64,000 nucleotides of DNA from Dryocosmus kuriphilus (Eukaryota > Arthropoda > Insecta > Hymenoptera > Cynipidae). The notes below the pieces were generated by a model. The model was not told the DNA's origin, made no database searches, and was given only the letters and a program-made list of their open reading frames with translations. The stretch is taken from positions 178,550,469 to 178,614,468 of the forward strand of contig CM076193.1 in assembly GCA_038277395.1 (NCBI GenBank), read 5' to 3'. This document shows positions 52,293 to 63,500 of the stretch, in pieces. A program made the position numbers and the translations under genes. Numbering within the stretch: the stretch's first letter is position 1; each line of letters opens with the position of its first letter.

Positions 52293-52736
52293 TAATTTAC
52301 ATTCATGATTGTAGACGTTCTAAATATTCGATAATTTTGGCCTTTGGTCTAGAAGTGAATTGAAATCTTCAAATAAAGGTATCTTTATTTGAAGCTAAAG
52401 AACATACAAATCGTCGATGCATTTCGCCATGATATCATGGACTCACCAGGACTGGAAAAATACGTATATAATAGAAAACGATATAAAAGATCGAAGCAAT
52501 AAATTTAAAACGTTTACAGGATAGGGTATCTTACCATCGTGAAATGATTAAAAATTGCTTTCCATAGCTAAATCCATAATGAATTCCAAAAAGACTTTTT
52601 TTAAAAAACATGTTGACATTTTTAGGTTAGTTTCTACCGGAAAGTGGAAAAATACAAAGAATTGTAAATTATAGTTAAATGAAGGTAGATTAATTATTAG
52701 AGCTGTTATGAGAAATTTTAACTTACCGAAAAAATA
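52293..52736 (-). repeat. PLE pseudo-LTR (upstream copy)
   Basis: Direct partner of 47,865-48,308, also 444 bp. Confidence 0.88.
52416..52449 (-). ncRNA. Hammerhead ribozyme motif in PLE pseudo-LTR, CUGAUGA mutated
   Basis: Minus strand: CTGGTGA instead of CTGATGA, the same stem II, intact GAAA, then TGCATC. The mutation hits the other catalytic box than in the copy at 47,988, so each copy shows what the other has lost. Confidence 0.68.
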
Positions 52737-53244
52737 AATAAAACTAGAAGATACATTTTATATTGATGATATACTGAACCATAACTATATATGTAAGGAA
52801 TATGACTTTATGAAATCACTTTTTTATTAAAAAAATTAATAATTATGTTTCAAAATGATATTTCTTGAAATTATTACCTTCAGAATATACTACCTTCCCA
52901 GTAAGAACGTTTTTACAAAACACTACTTCAAAAAAGAAAAACAAGAATTTTTCCGTGACACCTTTACGCATTTATACACTCTAATTATCAAAAAAATAAT
53001 CTCCTTTAAACTCAAAATAAGAATTTTACAAACTTATTTTATTTGCATTTCAACTATTCGAAACATGTAATTAGGTAACTTGTGGCTCCTGAATACAAAA
53101 TTTATTTTCACTTATCTTTGGTTATCGTAATTGTTAATTTCCCCAACGAACATTGCTTCGAATTAACATTTAACTTTATAATCATTCAGTGTAAGAAATA
53201 TGCATTGTAAATTACATTGCGTTTCGGTAATAAACGCTGTTTTA
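52737..53244. other. Repeat remnant and spacer
   Basis: 52,737-52,870 continues the ~340-bp repeat (ACTAGAAGATACATTTTATA). The rest is AT-rich with no gene seen. Duplication with the left block starts near 53,250. Confidence 0.55.
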
Positions 53245-53400
53245 GTATATGGTGCTGATTAAGCAATACTTCAACTCGGAAGTATACTTTTGCTTTCCAT
53301 TATATTTGCAAATTCGATTTTACAAAAAGTTTTTCCGCTTTCTTGTAAAATCGACATTTTAGCCCTGACTTCGTTTTGCCCTGCCACTCTTCATTATGCC

Positions 53401-53580
53401 CTTATCAGTATACAACAAGCAATCATATCACGTGCTATGTAGACCACAAGAACTTGTTTTCGTTTAAAATTTATTTTTAACCATCTATCATCATGACTAC
53501 AGAAATTTCAGTTACCCTGACGTGTTTTCAGGTAAAATCTTGAGTATAAATAGCCGTGATTTTATTCCAAATCTGTCAGT
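53401..53580 (+). promoter_or_regulatory. Promoter of peptide copy 2
   Basis: CTTATCAG at 53,401-53,408, TATAAATAG at 53,545-53,553 and TCAGT initiator at 53,576-53,580, the same layout as copy 1. The kappaB-like block here is degraded (GTGTTTTCAGG). Confidence 0.75.
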
Positions 53581-53609
53581 GACTTTCACGAAATTCATCT
53601 GTTGCAAAA

Positions 53610-53670
53610 ATGAAGATTGTTACTGTAACTGTGCTCCTTACAATTGCGGCTATCCTGCTTGGTTCTGTTG
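53610..53670 (+). CDS. Signal-peptide exon of peptide copy 2
   Basis: 61 bases from ATG 53,610 to donor G|GTAAGAG at 53,671. It encodes MKIVTVTVLLTIAAILLGSV, identical to copy 1 except Ala-Ile for Val-Leu. Its own exon 2 is gone: intron sequence equivalent to ~12,130 joins directly to 3' flank equivalent to ~13,585 near 54,830. The donor and promoter are intact, so the exon may splice to the next compatible acceptor, which is exon 2 of copy 3 at 56,418 (also phase 1). Otherwise this is an orphan exon. Confidence 0.72.
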
Positions 53671-55250
53671 GTAAGAGCGTCAATACATTTAATTTAATTT
53701 CATTTAGCACCTTAAAATCACTTTAAATAATTCCTTTTGGTAAGAAAGACACCCCGGCTTTTTGACATGATTAAAAAAAATATATTTACATGTCGCTCAA
53801 GGTACTTTTTTCAAAATATTTCTTGCAGATTCGTCTCTGTTTCTTTAATCATTCTAATAATCGTGGATTCTGCTTTTCAAATAGTGAAATTGAAATCTGA
53901 TCTTCTATCAGAATTAAAATATAATAACTAAAGGTTGCTTGAGGGTATTTTATTTTTCAAATGTAGGTTTTCTGCAGTTTTTTCATTGTATTACACCATG
54001 TATTTGTATGTATGTTCGAAAAATTCATTGAATTATTATTATTTTAAGAAAATAAAAAAAAATGTGGGTAATGTCATACTTTGAAGAGCACAATCTACGA
54101 GTTCCGCAAGATAAAATCAGATACAAACGGAGTTAATATAACATGACAAAAGGAATTTTGAACAAATCTGAACTTGAGCCACCTCTATATAGTTGGTTCC
54201 TCAGTTATTGTAATTATGTGATTTTGTATATAATTCGTAGTCAATCATCTACCACTTCTTTACTTTCATTCAGATATTCCATACAATCATGTGTGATTAA
54301 AAGATTCTTATAATTTATGTCTGCTCATGCATCAGAGCTTGACTTGACTAAGTTCTACCTGAAAATTTGATTCTATCCTTATTATTCTGTTTAGGTTCCC
54401 CACCTTTTTTTTACTATTCCAACTTATCTCATAAGATACAAAATATATCTTTATTCTCTATTATTTTTCATACGTAAATTCTCGTTCGTCGTGCAAGAGA
54501 TATATGAGAAAACTCCATATGCTCGGAGAAGCTACAGACTTGGTGTCGAGAATAATGTCTTCACATCTTTACTCTCTTATTGAAAGATACCATTTTTTGA
54601 TTGACCAAATTATTAATTGTTTAAAAGATAAAATTCTTTTGAAATTAGAGTCTACGTTTAATAAAAATACCTGGAATCTTTCTTTCATTTAGGAAAGACT
54701 CTATGTATTTTTATTGAATGTACACCCTAATTGAGAAAATGCGTAATCTCAAGTGTAGTGAAAAAAGTGTAATCAAGTGTAATCTCTTCAGCCTCTCTGC
54801 CGCTAATTCGAGCCTCTATAATCTCAAGGTTTAACATTGCAATTTTCTAGAAGTATCTTCTAAGTCTTAAGAAATATATGTAACAACTGCTTCGAAATAT
54901 TATTGGTTAGGCTGACTCACGGAATCCCTCTTTTTAATACGCTAAAACTAAGAATAGTAAATTTCTTTCTTTTGGTGAGAAAATGATCCCCTAGTTCTTT
55001 AATATTTTTTAAAAAACGTCTAGATATCGCAATATAAGTTTTTGTGCGAAGACACCACATCTTAACGTTATTAATTTTGCATTCCTATAGATTTACTTCC
55101 ATAGGCAGCCACTCAATATAATAGTAACGATAATAATTATTATTATTATCATTATTATTATTATGGTGTAGCTTTGCGAACTCGGAAGTTCATTGCCTCA
55201 GCTACCCAGAACTGCCACGCATCTCTAGCCTGTGCATCTTCCATCCAGTT
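53671..55250. other. Former intron and flank of copy 2
   Basis: Parallels 10,650-12,130 and 13,585-13,700 of the left block with the exon 2 region deleted. An ATT/ATC microsatellite lies at 55,130-55,165. No other gene seen. Confidence 0.6.
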
Positions 55251-55374
55251 TCTAAAATAAAACTAGAAGATATAGTTTATGTTGTCCTGTGTAAAATGGT
55301 AGTTGCATATTCACACATAATATAGTACCCTAGTCTGGCACGTCTGGAAATTCGGAGCAAAGCGGAGAGCACGT

Positions 55375-55545
55375 ACTTCGAATCGACGTTAAACAAATGT
55401 TGTACCGAAGTCAAACCAAAGCTGAATCAGCGTTAAGCCAACGTTAACTTAACTTTGACTCAACGTTGGTTCAACGTTGGTTCAACGTTGTTTCAACATT
55501 GGTTCAACGTTCTTTGACTGCACGTTGGTAGAGCGACTGTGCCAG
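55375..55545. repeat. CAACGTTGGTT short tandem repeat element
   Basis: Paralog of 15,950-16,130: repeated TTGGTTCAACG units after AATCGACGTT. Confidence 0.72.
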
Positions 55546-55986
55546 TTCATGAATCGAGAGTAAAATTATCTTAAAATATTGATCCCAGAGATGATTCACA
55601 TAAAATTCAGTACCAAAAGCGTTAATAAGAAGGAAGGTATTCATTCTTTTAATCATTCATATTTACTAATCAGAAAACTAAAACAGTAATTTGTTATTCA
55701 AAACAAAATTCGTTCGTATATATGTGCACCAGGCCCGTGCCTTCAAAACTTTCCTTGGCTGTCATCGACTTTAGAATACGTTAAAAAAGTTTTCAAATAT
55801 TTCATAAACTTTTTTAAAAATCTGAAGTTCAATTCGTGAAGAATTCTTAAACAGTTTTCGACATCTTCATTGACTCTCAACAGCTTAAACAAATCAGGGA
55901 AAGTTTCGACCACTGTTTTAGCAATCTTCACGAAGAGTACTTTAAATTTTTAAAAAAGTTTATGAAGTATTTGGAAACATCATGGT

Positions 55987-56160
55987 CTTATCAGTATACA
56001 ACGAAGAACGTTAGCACGATCCATGTAAATCATAAGACCTTGTTCTGTTAAAAAGTTCTTTTATGTTCTGTCATCACGACTTCAATTTTAAGAAACCTGA
56101 TGGGTTTTCCGGTAAAGTCATGATTATAAATAGACGTGATTTTTTTCCAAATTTGTCAGT
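55987..56160 (+). promoter_or_regulatory. Promoter-like region of peptide copy 3
   Basis: CTTATCAG at 55,987-55,994, GGGTTTTCCG (kappaB-like) at 56,102-56,111, TATAAATAG at 56,125-56,133 and TCAGT at 56,156-56,160. The elements are intact although the exon behind them is broken. Confidence 0.65.
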
Positions 56161-56189
56161 GACTTTCACGAAATTCTTCTATTGAAAAA

Positions 56190-56250
56190 ACGAAGATCCT
56201 TAGTGGAACTGTGCTCCTTACAATTACGGGTTTCCTGCTTGCTTCTGTTT
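56190..56250 (+). pseudogene. Broken signal exon of peptide copy 3
   Basis: Aligns base for base with exon 1 of copies 1 and 2, but the start codon is ACG and the splice donor is TTAAGAG instead of GTAAGAG. It therefore cannot act as the first coding exon in the usual way. Confidence 0.82.
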
Positions 56251-56417
56251 TTAAGAGTAACAATATACTTCATTGCATTAAACACTTTAACATCCCAATA
56301 AATAAATATTTTTGGTGAGATTATTTAATCCAAATTTTTTAAACTATTATTAACAGAGCTACCTCTCCAATGTATGTGCGAAAACATTACACTCTAAGTC
56401 TAATGTTTTTTTTACAG

Positions 56418-56713
56418 AATCAAGACCAAGTCCTGGCGACAATAATAATAAACCTCTAAGCCAAAATAATCTTAGACCTGCATGTGCAAGGCATCATCTA
56501 CATACATGCAGAACTGGTTCAGGTATCCCAAGCCTTTTACCTTCTCTACCACTACTTGGGATGCCGCCAAGTCCCCATTTTCAATTCTTAGCGATACGCA
56601 ATGAAGCTAACAGAGCAAAACCAATCTTTCGTCCGGTTCTCAAAATCCCTGGAGAAAAAAAATTTCAGCCAACACGCACACCACCTCCACCACCTGGACC
56701 AACAAAAAATTAG
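56418..56713 (+). CDS. Proline-rich peptide exon 2, copy 3
   Basis: Follows a T-rich tract and TTTTACAG. Phase-1 frame: split codon, then SRPSPGDNNNKPLSQNNLRP, a middle with two Cys (ACARHHLHTC), LPSLPLLGMPPSP, RAKPIFRPVLKIPG and the end PPPPPGPTKN, stop at 56,711-56,713. The start SRPSP-NNN and the end PPPGP-x-x-N match copy 1, while the middle has diverged almost completely. The exon is open for 97 codons despite the dead exon 1 just upstream, which suggests recent or continuing use, perhaps from exon 1 of copy 2 at 53,610. With that exon the precursor would have 118 residues. The residue at the junction is Glu, less suitable for signal cleavage than Ala in copy 1. AATAAA follows at 56,774. 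Confidence 0.72.
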
Positions 56714-56773
56714 TAGATGGCGTATCTACTCATAAACAATATACATGTACGAAAAATATATGTAACGTTCCTG

Positions 56774-56779
56774 AATAAA
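56774..56779 (+). terminator. Poly(A) signal after copy 3
   Basis: AATAAA 61 bases after the stop codon. Confidence 0.65.
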
Positions 56780-56799
56780 ACTTGAAATTGACTGAATGT

Positions 56800-57450
56800 A
56801 CTTGGTCTTATTTAATTTAATTTCACTTTAGAATCTGTGGGTCTTAATGGATGTAATTTTCTAGAAGGATCTTCTAAGCCTCAAGAAATACACGAAAAAC
56901 TGCTGCGAAGTATTATAGGTAAACGCTACTCATGTAATTCCTTTTTTTGATACGTTGAAACGAAGAATCGGAAATTTCTTTCTTCTGGTGACAAACTGAT
57001 CCCTCAGTTTCTTTTTAGATTTTTACAAAAATGATCGCAATGTTGGTTTTTATGCGAAAACACAACTTCTTAATTAGTTTATTAATTCTTCATTCCTGCA
57101 GAATCATTGACAACGTGTATAAACTGTCGCTACCGGTAAAAGACTTTTGGCGGCTTCATATAAAGGATTAAACAAATTATATGTTTGAAGTAAAAGTTTT
57201 GATCCAGAAATATAAATAATTTATAATGAGTAAGATTCTTTTATATGGATAGTGTTATGTCCTAGATGATGCAACTTACTCAACTAATCATTTATTTTTA
57301 AACGTTCTTCGTTTTTGTTTTTTGTATTAACTTAAAAACCAGGATGAGGATAACCAATAATTTACAAAATACAATTCACAATTTATTATAAAAAAGGATA
57401 CACTTTACAATTTTAGTACCTTACAATTGTTATGTGTTTCTTTAAATGCG
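56800..57450. other. 3' flank of copy 3, no gene
   Basis: Partly resembles the 3' flank of copy 1 (TTCTAGAAGGATCTTCTAAG shared near 13,600 and 56,862). Otherwise nothing recognised. Confidence 0.5.
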
Positions 57451-57454
57451 CCCT

Positions 57455-58955
57455 CGTATTTCTCATTCGTCGGGCGTGGTTTCCTTTTATGCCCTGAAGA
57501 TATGTCCTTGTGTATCGTATTATCAGGAACAAGGCGTGTGACTTGTTCAGTGGGACCTGTTCGTCCACTAAGCTTCAAAATTTGAAGGAAACGTAGGGGG
57601 TACTTCTCTATGGGTCCTTAACGGTTCGGCTTCTCGATCCGGAGTTCAATATTGACGGCTTGTACTATTTTGGACTATTGATTTAGAACTGGCGACTTAA
57701 ACTGCTTCCTTGAAAACTTCTGCTGTTAGGAGATGTTCTCATATTTATGCGCCACGACCTTCCTTAGGTCCCGAATGGAAAGGATAATTTTCGGAAGAAG
57801 GGTTAATCCTGAGACTAATCACCATCTAGAACAAACCATAATTACTTATGAAGATGGTAGGAAATGTCCAAGTATCCAATAACTATATAGGATTTTAGAG
57901 ATGTCCATATATTTCAGATCATGCATTGACCTGAATCCACTGTTTTCCCTTCTTAGTTTTAATGGGAAGAGTAGTGTTAAGGGAAGAGGGAGGTCTGCTT
58001 AATTTGCTATGTCCAATCGGTGTTGATATCTAGAGGTATGTCCATGTATGGGAGATGAAAACGTACTGCTTATCCCTTCTTAGATGTACAAGGGTTCCTT
58101 AGTGTGGTTAGTAGGAGGCGGATCTAATTCAATCAGTGTTGATGATTAGACGTTATACGCGTATATGTGAGAGGACGTAGAAGTCAAATGTACTAGTTAA
58201 CCCTTCTTAGGGTTAAGGGGAAGAGTATTATTCGTGGTACAGAGAGATCAAATGTGTGCAGACGTGCACGTGTTTTCTATTACGAAGCCCACGTATCCTT
58301 AATTATTTATCATCTTGTGCCAGTTTCTTTAATTAGGGTAGAAGGGGATTTATTAAAGTATCCCAATTTAGGCAATCAGGTGCGATGTCAGCCTTATGGA
58401 TATTAATGTGAGGATTTCTCCGAATCGTTCTGAATTTGGCTTATGTTGTACGCGGACGAAAGGGATGCATTTTCTGTTGGTGCCTTTGTGATGCGTAGAA
58501 ATTTGAGGTCTCCTTGGGGACGCGCATAAATTTCTTATATCGTTTATTCTTACATGTTTATTACAGCATGACTCAGGTTTTCGCATTTTTTGAATAAAGA
58601 CCCGCTATCGCTTGGTGATTATGATTTAATATAAAAAGTCGTAAACGAGGGTTGTAACAGTAATGAGCTGCAGGCATAATGCTGCTGCTTAAAAGTTGGT
58701 TTGTTCAGGGTTCGTTGGTTGGTTGGTTGGTTAGTTCTTCCTTTGGTTCCCAGGCTAAGAATACAATGTCCTTAGAAATATGAATCGTAGGTACTTTGCG
58801 AAATACGGGTTCTGCCAGACGTTACAGTTATACAATGTTCTTGACTTTAATATAATTGTATAATGATACATAAATATTCTTCTTTGTTTATTGTTTATTA
58901 GAGCCGCGTGACGTGACAATAGTATTCATTATCAATTCTTGCAAGTCGAATTACA
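57455..58955. repeat. Duplicated noncoding tail with ~125-bp tandem repeat
   Basis: Partner of 17,455-17,860 and 22,070-22,830. CCCTTCTTAG recurs at 57,949, 58,073 and 58,201 (periods 124 and 128). The stretch at about 58,428-58,635 has no counterpart in the left block. No convincing gene. Confidence 0.6.
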
Positions 58956-58959
58956 CAAC

Positions 58960-60480
58960 CCTCAGAATATATTTCAGTAAAAAAAGCATGTTACGCAAAG
59001 CATGAAGCTTCTGTGAATGAGCTTCTCGAAGGATTCATCAGTGACAAATAAAAATTCAGAATCTCTTTCACTCTCTCGTCCACACTTTTCCCTTCCTTTT
59101 CATCACCTGTACACCTTTCCAACACATGCACCCACGATTCTTGCTCATATCCACATATTCTACACCGATTCTCCTCCTCGTTCATTCAGTACCTACTCTC
59201 CTTTACTCCCTCTCCCATTATAAATCCCATCATTCTGTTCCATTTACTCTCCTCCTTTAACTTCTTCAAATATTCTGGCTCTCCTTCCAGCTTTACCATC
59301 TTGTACCAACTATTGTACCTTGAATTCACGATCTTTGCCCATCCTTCCTCCCCAAAATATCGTTCTCTATTTTTTGCCAATCTCTATTCTCCCCATTTAT
59401 ACACCATTATTTCGTCCTTGTGTACCTCTTTTCTTCCCATTTCGACCTACCCATGTTCTCTCTTCTCTCCTTGTCTTCTACCTCCCTTGCACACGCTTGT
59501 GCGATCTTACTTCCTTCTACCCTCGTTAGTTTTTCTTCAAGATTCCAAGCCCTTTTTAGCTGCCCTACTACCATTTTTTCGCGGCCCATCTCTTCCCTCA
59601 ACATATAAACTAGGCAGTTCCATCCCATCCCGATGACACGTGTCAAAAACCTTTCATGCATGCTTTCCAATCTCTTATATTCCTTCCATCCCCAAACTTG
59701 AATTCCATAACTCACCAATGACCAAACGAAGACATCAAACATCCATACACTCATTCTCCAATCTTCCTTGAACCTTCCCTTCCCTATGCCCTAGACTTGG
59801 CCCATTACCTTACTCCCAAATTCCAATCTCTTTCTCACCTGCAACTCGTTTCCTCGCCTACTTCAAATCAGAATCCTGGATAACAGATCTCTTCTACTAT
59901 CTCCACTACCCCGCCATTCATCCTCCATTCATACTCTATTCTACACCTTCTTTTTCTGAAACACATCATCTTAGTTTTATTTACATTCACCATTAAGTCT
60001 TTCTCTCCCACATATTCTTCAAACATTCTCATCATTGATCTCATCCCTCTTTCATCGTCTGCTATTAGTAATACATCGTCCGCGTATGCTAGCGAATATA
60101 GTTGGCAATTTTCCAATTTCGTTCTCCCTTTTCCTTGCTTTCCAATTTCTCCTCTATATCTGCTAGTAGAATACTGAAGAGTAATGGTCTTAGTGGACAT
60201 CCCTGCCTTAGACTCCTTCCTGCCCAAAACGCCTCTCCTTTCTTTTTCCCTATTCTTACCTTAATTCTAGTTTCTATAAATATCTCTTTTATCCTTTCTA
60301 CTAGACTTTCTTCTATTCACCTCTCTTTTAAGACCTTCCACAGCAGCCTCCTGTTGACCGAGTCAGAAGCTGTTTTCAAATCTACAAAAAGTGCGACCAG
60401 TTTTTCTTTCCTCTGACCTAAGTTCCTGCTCACTAAATATTTAAGCACATAAATGTTGTCTGTTGTCCCCATCCCTTAAA
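58960..60480 (-). pseudogene. LINE reverse transcriptase to C-terminal Cys motif, decayed
   Basis: Minus strand, same family as 1312-2226. In order: FVDLKTASDSVNRRLLW near 60,360; LRQGCPLRPLLFSILLADIE near 60,190; SLAYADDVLLIADDERGM at about 60,090-60,040; NVNKTKMMCFRKRR; then MFDVFVWSLVSYGIQVWGWK near 59,740; and a terminal Cys motif CRICGYEQESWVHVLERC near 59,150. Several stops and frameshifts. It extends further 3' than the copy at 1312 and shows how that family ends. No A-tail is evident. Confidence 0.82.
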
Positions 60481-60529
60481 AACCTGTTTGGTTGGTTTAC
60501 ATTCAAATGCAGGATAAATATTAATATTT

Positions 60530-63500
60530 CACCTTGGTGTTACGACCCATTGCTAAAAAATCACTATTAAATTTCTTGATAAAAATATTTATTATTAAAA
60601 ATCTTTACTTTATTATGTATATGGGCTGGAACTGGAGTTTCTCGGCGACATTTGATAAGAAGCGTATATGTTCCTTTAAGTTTTATCAAGCCTCTTTGGG
60701 ATTTTATTCAATTGACGATACCGTGTCTTACATTAGGATATTTACTGGAAATGTGCGCAAAGTAGCCCTTTGCTCACCCTACGTTACTGAGATTGAGCAA
60801 TGATAGAGAAAGCAATTTTGTGTAATTGCAAAGTCATCTTCTTGGAACGTTTATATTCGAACGTAGGATAAATATTAATATTTTGTTTCGGTCTTACGGT
60901 CCATTGTTAAAAAATCACTCATAAATTTCATGAGAAAAATATTTATTATTGAAAATGTTTACTTTTTTTTTTTGTATATGGAATGGAAGTAGAGCTTCTC
61001 AACGACATTTGACATTAAAAGTATGTTGTTCTTTAAGGTTTATTAGTCTTCTTTTGATTTTATCTAATTGGCGATATCTAATCTTACATTAGGACATTTA
61101 CTGAAAATTTACGCTAAGTAGCCCATTGCTTGCATTACGTTTCTGACCTTGAGTAACGATAGAGAATGCAATTTTGTGTAATTATGCAAAGTCATGTCCT
61201 TTGAACGTTTGTATTCAAATGTAGGATAAATGTTAATGTTTTACTTTGGTCTCACAGTCCATTATTAAAAAATCACTAATGAATTTCTTGAAAAAAAAAT
61301 ATTTATTAAACAAGTTCTTCACTTTACTATACATTGGAACGAAAGCTTCTCGACGACATTTGACAAGAAACGTATATTTTTCTTTAAGGTTCATCAATCT
61401 TCTTCGAAATATTGTACAACCGACGATATCGCTTCTTACATTAGGATATTTACTAGAAATGTGCGTTAAGTATCTCATTGCTCACATTACGTTCCTGACC
61501 TTGAGTAATGATAGATAAAGCAAGTTTGTGTAATTGCAAGGTCATCTTCTTCCATCCCGTATATCAAAAGTAGGATAAATATTAATATCTTACATTTGTC
61601 TTACGGTCTCTTGCTAAAAAATCACTAAAAAATTTATTGAAAAAATTATTTATTAAATAACATTTTTACTTTACTATGTATTGGAACTAAAGCTTCTCGA
61701 CGACATTTGACAAGAAACGTATATTTTTCTTTAAGGTTCATCAAACTTCTTTGAAATATTATCCAATTGACGATATCGCTTCTTACATTAGGATATTTAC
61801 TAGAAATGTGCGTTAAGTATCTCATTGCTCACATTACGTTCCTGACCTTGAGTAATGATAGATAAAGCAAGTTTGTGTAATTGCAAGGTCATCTTCTTCC
61901 ATCCCGTATATCAAAAGTAGGATAAATATTAATATCTTACATTTGTCTTACGGTCTCTTGCTAAAAAATCACTAATAAATTTATTGAAAAAAATATTTAT
62001 TAAATAACATCTGCACTTTATTGTGCATTGTAACTAAAGCTTCTCGACGACATTTAACAAGAAACGTATATTCTTTTTTAAGGTTCATCAAACTTCTTTG
62101 AAATATTATCCAATTGACGATATCGCTTCTTACATTAGGATATTTACTAGAAATGTACGTTAAGTATCACATTGCTCACATTACGTTCCTGACCTTGAGT
62201 AATGATAGATAAAGCAAGTTTATGTAATTGCAAGGTCATCTTCTTCCATCCCGTATATTAAAAGTAGGATAAATATTAATATCTTACATTTGTCTTACGG
62301 TCCCTTGCTAGAAAATCACTAAAAAATTTATTGAAAAAATTATTTATTAAATAACATTTTTACTTTACTATATATTGGAACTAAAGCTTCTCGACGACAT
62401 TTGACAAGAAACGTATATTTTTCTTTAAGGTTCATCAAACTTCTTTGAAATATTATCCAATTGACGATATCGCTTCTTACATTAGGATATTTACTAGAAA
62501 TGTACGTTAAGTATCACATTGCTCACATTACGTTCCTGACCTTGAGTAATGATAGATAAAGCAAGTTTATGTAATTGCAAGGTCATCTTCTTCCATCCCG
62601 TATATTAAAAGTAGGATAAATATTAATATCTTACATTTGTCTTACGGTCCCTTGCTAGAAAATCACTAAAAAATTTATTGAAAAAATTATTTATTAAATA
62701 ACATTTTTACTTTACTATATATTGGAACTAAAGCTTCTCGACGACATTTGACAAGAAACGTATATTTTTCTTTAAGGTTCATCAAACTTCTTTGAAATAT
62801 TATCCAATTGACGATATCGCTTCTTACATTAGGATATTTACTAGAAATGTGCGTTAAGTATCTCATTGCTCACATTACGTTCCTGACCTTGAGTAATGAT
62901 AGATAAAGCAAGTTTGTGTAATTGCAAGGTCATCTTCTTCCATCCCGTATATCAAAAGTAGGATAAATATTAATATCTTACATTTGTCTTACGGTCTCTT
63001 GCTAAAAAATCACTAATAAATTTATTGAAAAAAATATTTATTAAATAACATCTGCACTTTATTGTGCATTGTAACTAAAGCTTCTCGACGACATTTAACA
63101 AGAAACGTATATTTTTCTTTAAGGTTCATCAAACTTCTTTGAAATATTATCCAATTGACGATATCGCTTCTTACATTAGGATATTTACTAGAAATGTGCG
63201 TTAAGTATCACATTGCTCACATTACGTTCCTGACCTTGAGTAATGATAGATAAAGCAAGTTTATGTAATTGCAAGGTCATCTTCTTCCATCCCGTATATT
63301 AAAAGTAGGATAAATATTAATATCTTACATTTGTCTTACGGTCCCTTGCTAGAAAATCACTAAAAAATTTATTGAAAAAATTATTTATTAAATAACATTT
63401 TTACTTTACTATGTATTGGAACTAAAGCTTCTCGACGACATTTGACAAGAAACGCATATTTTTCTTGAAGGTTCATCAATCTTCTTTGAAATATTATACA

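Larger units (their letters stand above)
47865..52736 (-). mobile_element. PLE with 444-bp direct terminal repeats, nested PLE inside
   Basis: Direct repeats of 444 bp (47,865-48,308 and 52,293-52,736) are about 97% identical by eye and lie in the same orientation, like PLE pseudo-LTRs. Each contains a hammerhead motif on the minus strand. The minus strand between them encodes, in order, N-terminal region, RT and GIY-YIG endonuclease. A second, 5'-truncated PLE (about 50,056-51,385) is inserted in the opposite orientation. Confidence 0.85.
53245..58960 (+). repeat. Right block of the segmental duplication
   Basis: Collinear with 10,235-22,830 but compact, because the mariner, Tc1-like and hAT insertions of the left block are missing. 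It uniquely contains peptide copy 3. About 1.4 kb equivalent to 12,130-13,585, including exon 2 of the first gene, is deleted at about 54,830. Confidence 0.85.

Noticed and set aside
56190..56713. Copy 3 as a complete independent gene
   Set aside because: ACG in place of ATG and loss of the GT donor exclude the normal two-exon structure from its own exon 1.
59301..59636. Plus-strand frames rich in Ser, Pro and Leu
   Set aside because: Antisense of the decayed LINE; the minus strand carries the family motifs.
61233..61518. 81- and 90-codon frames on both strands
   Set aside because: Within the 347-bp satellite and not open in the neighbouring units.
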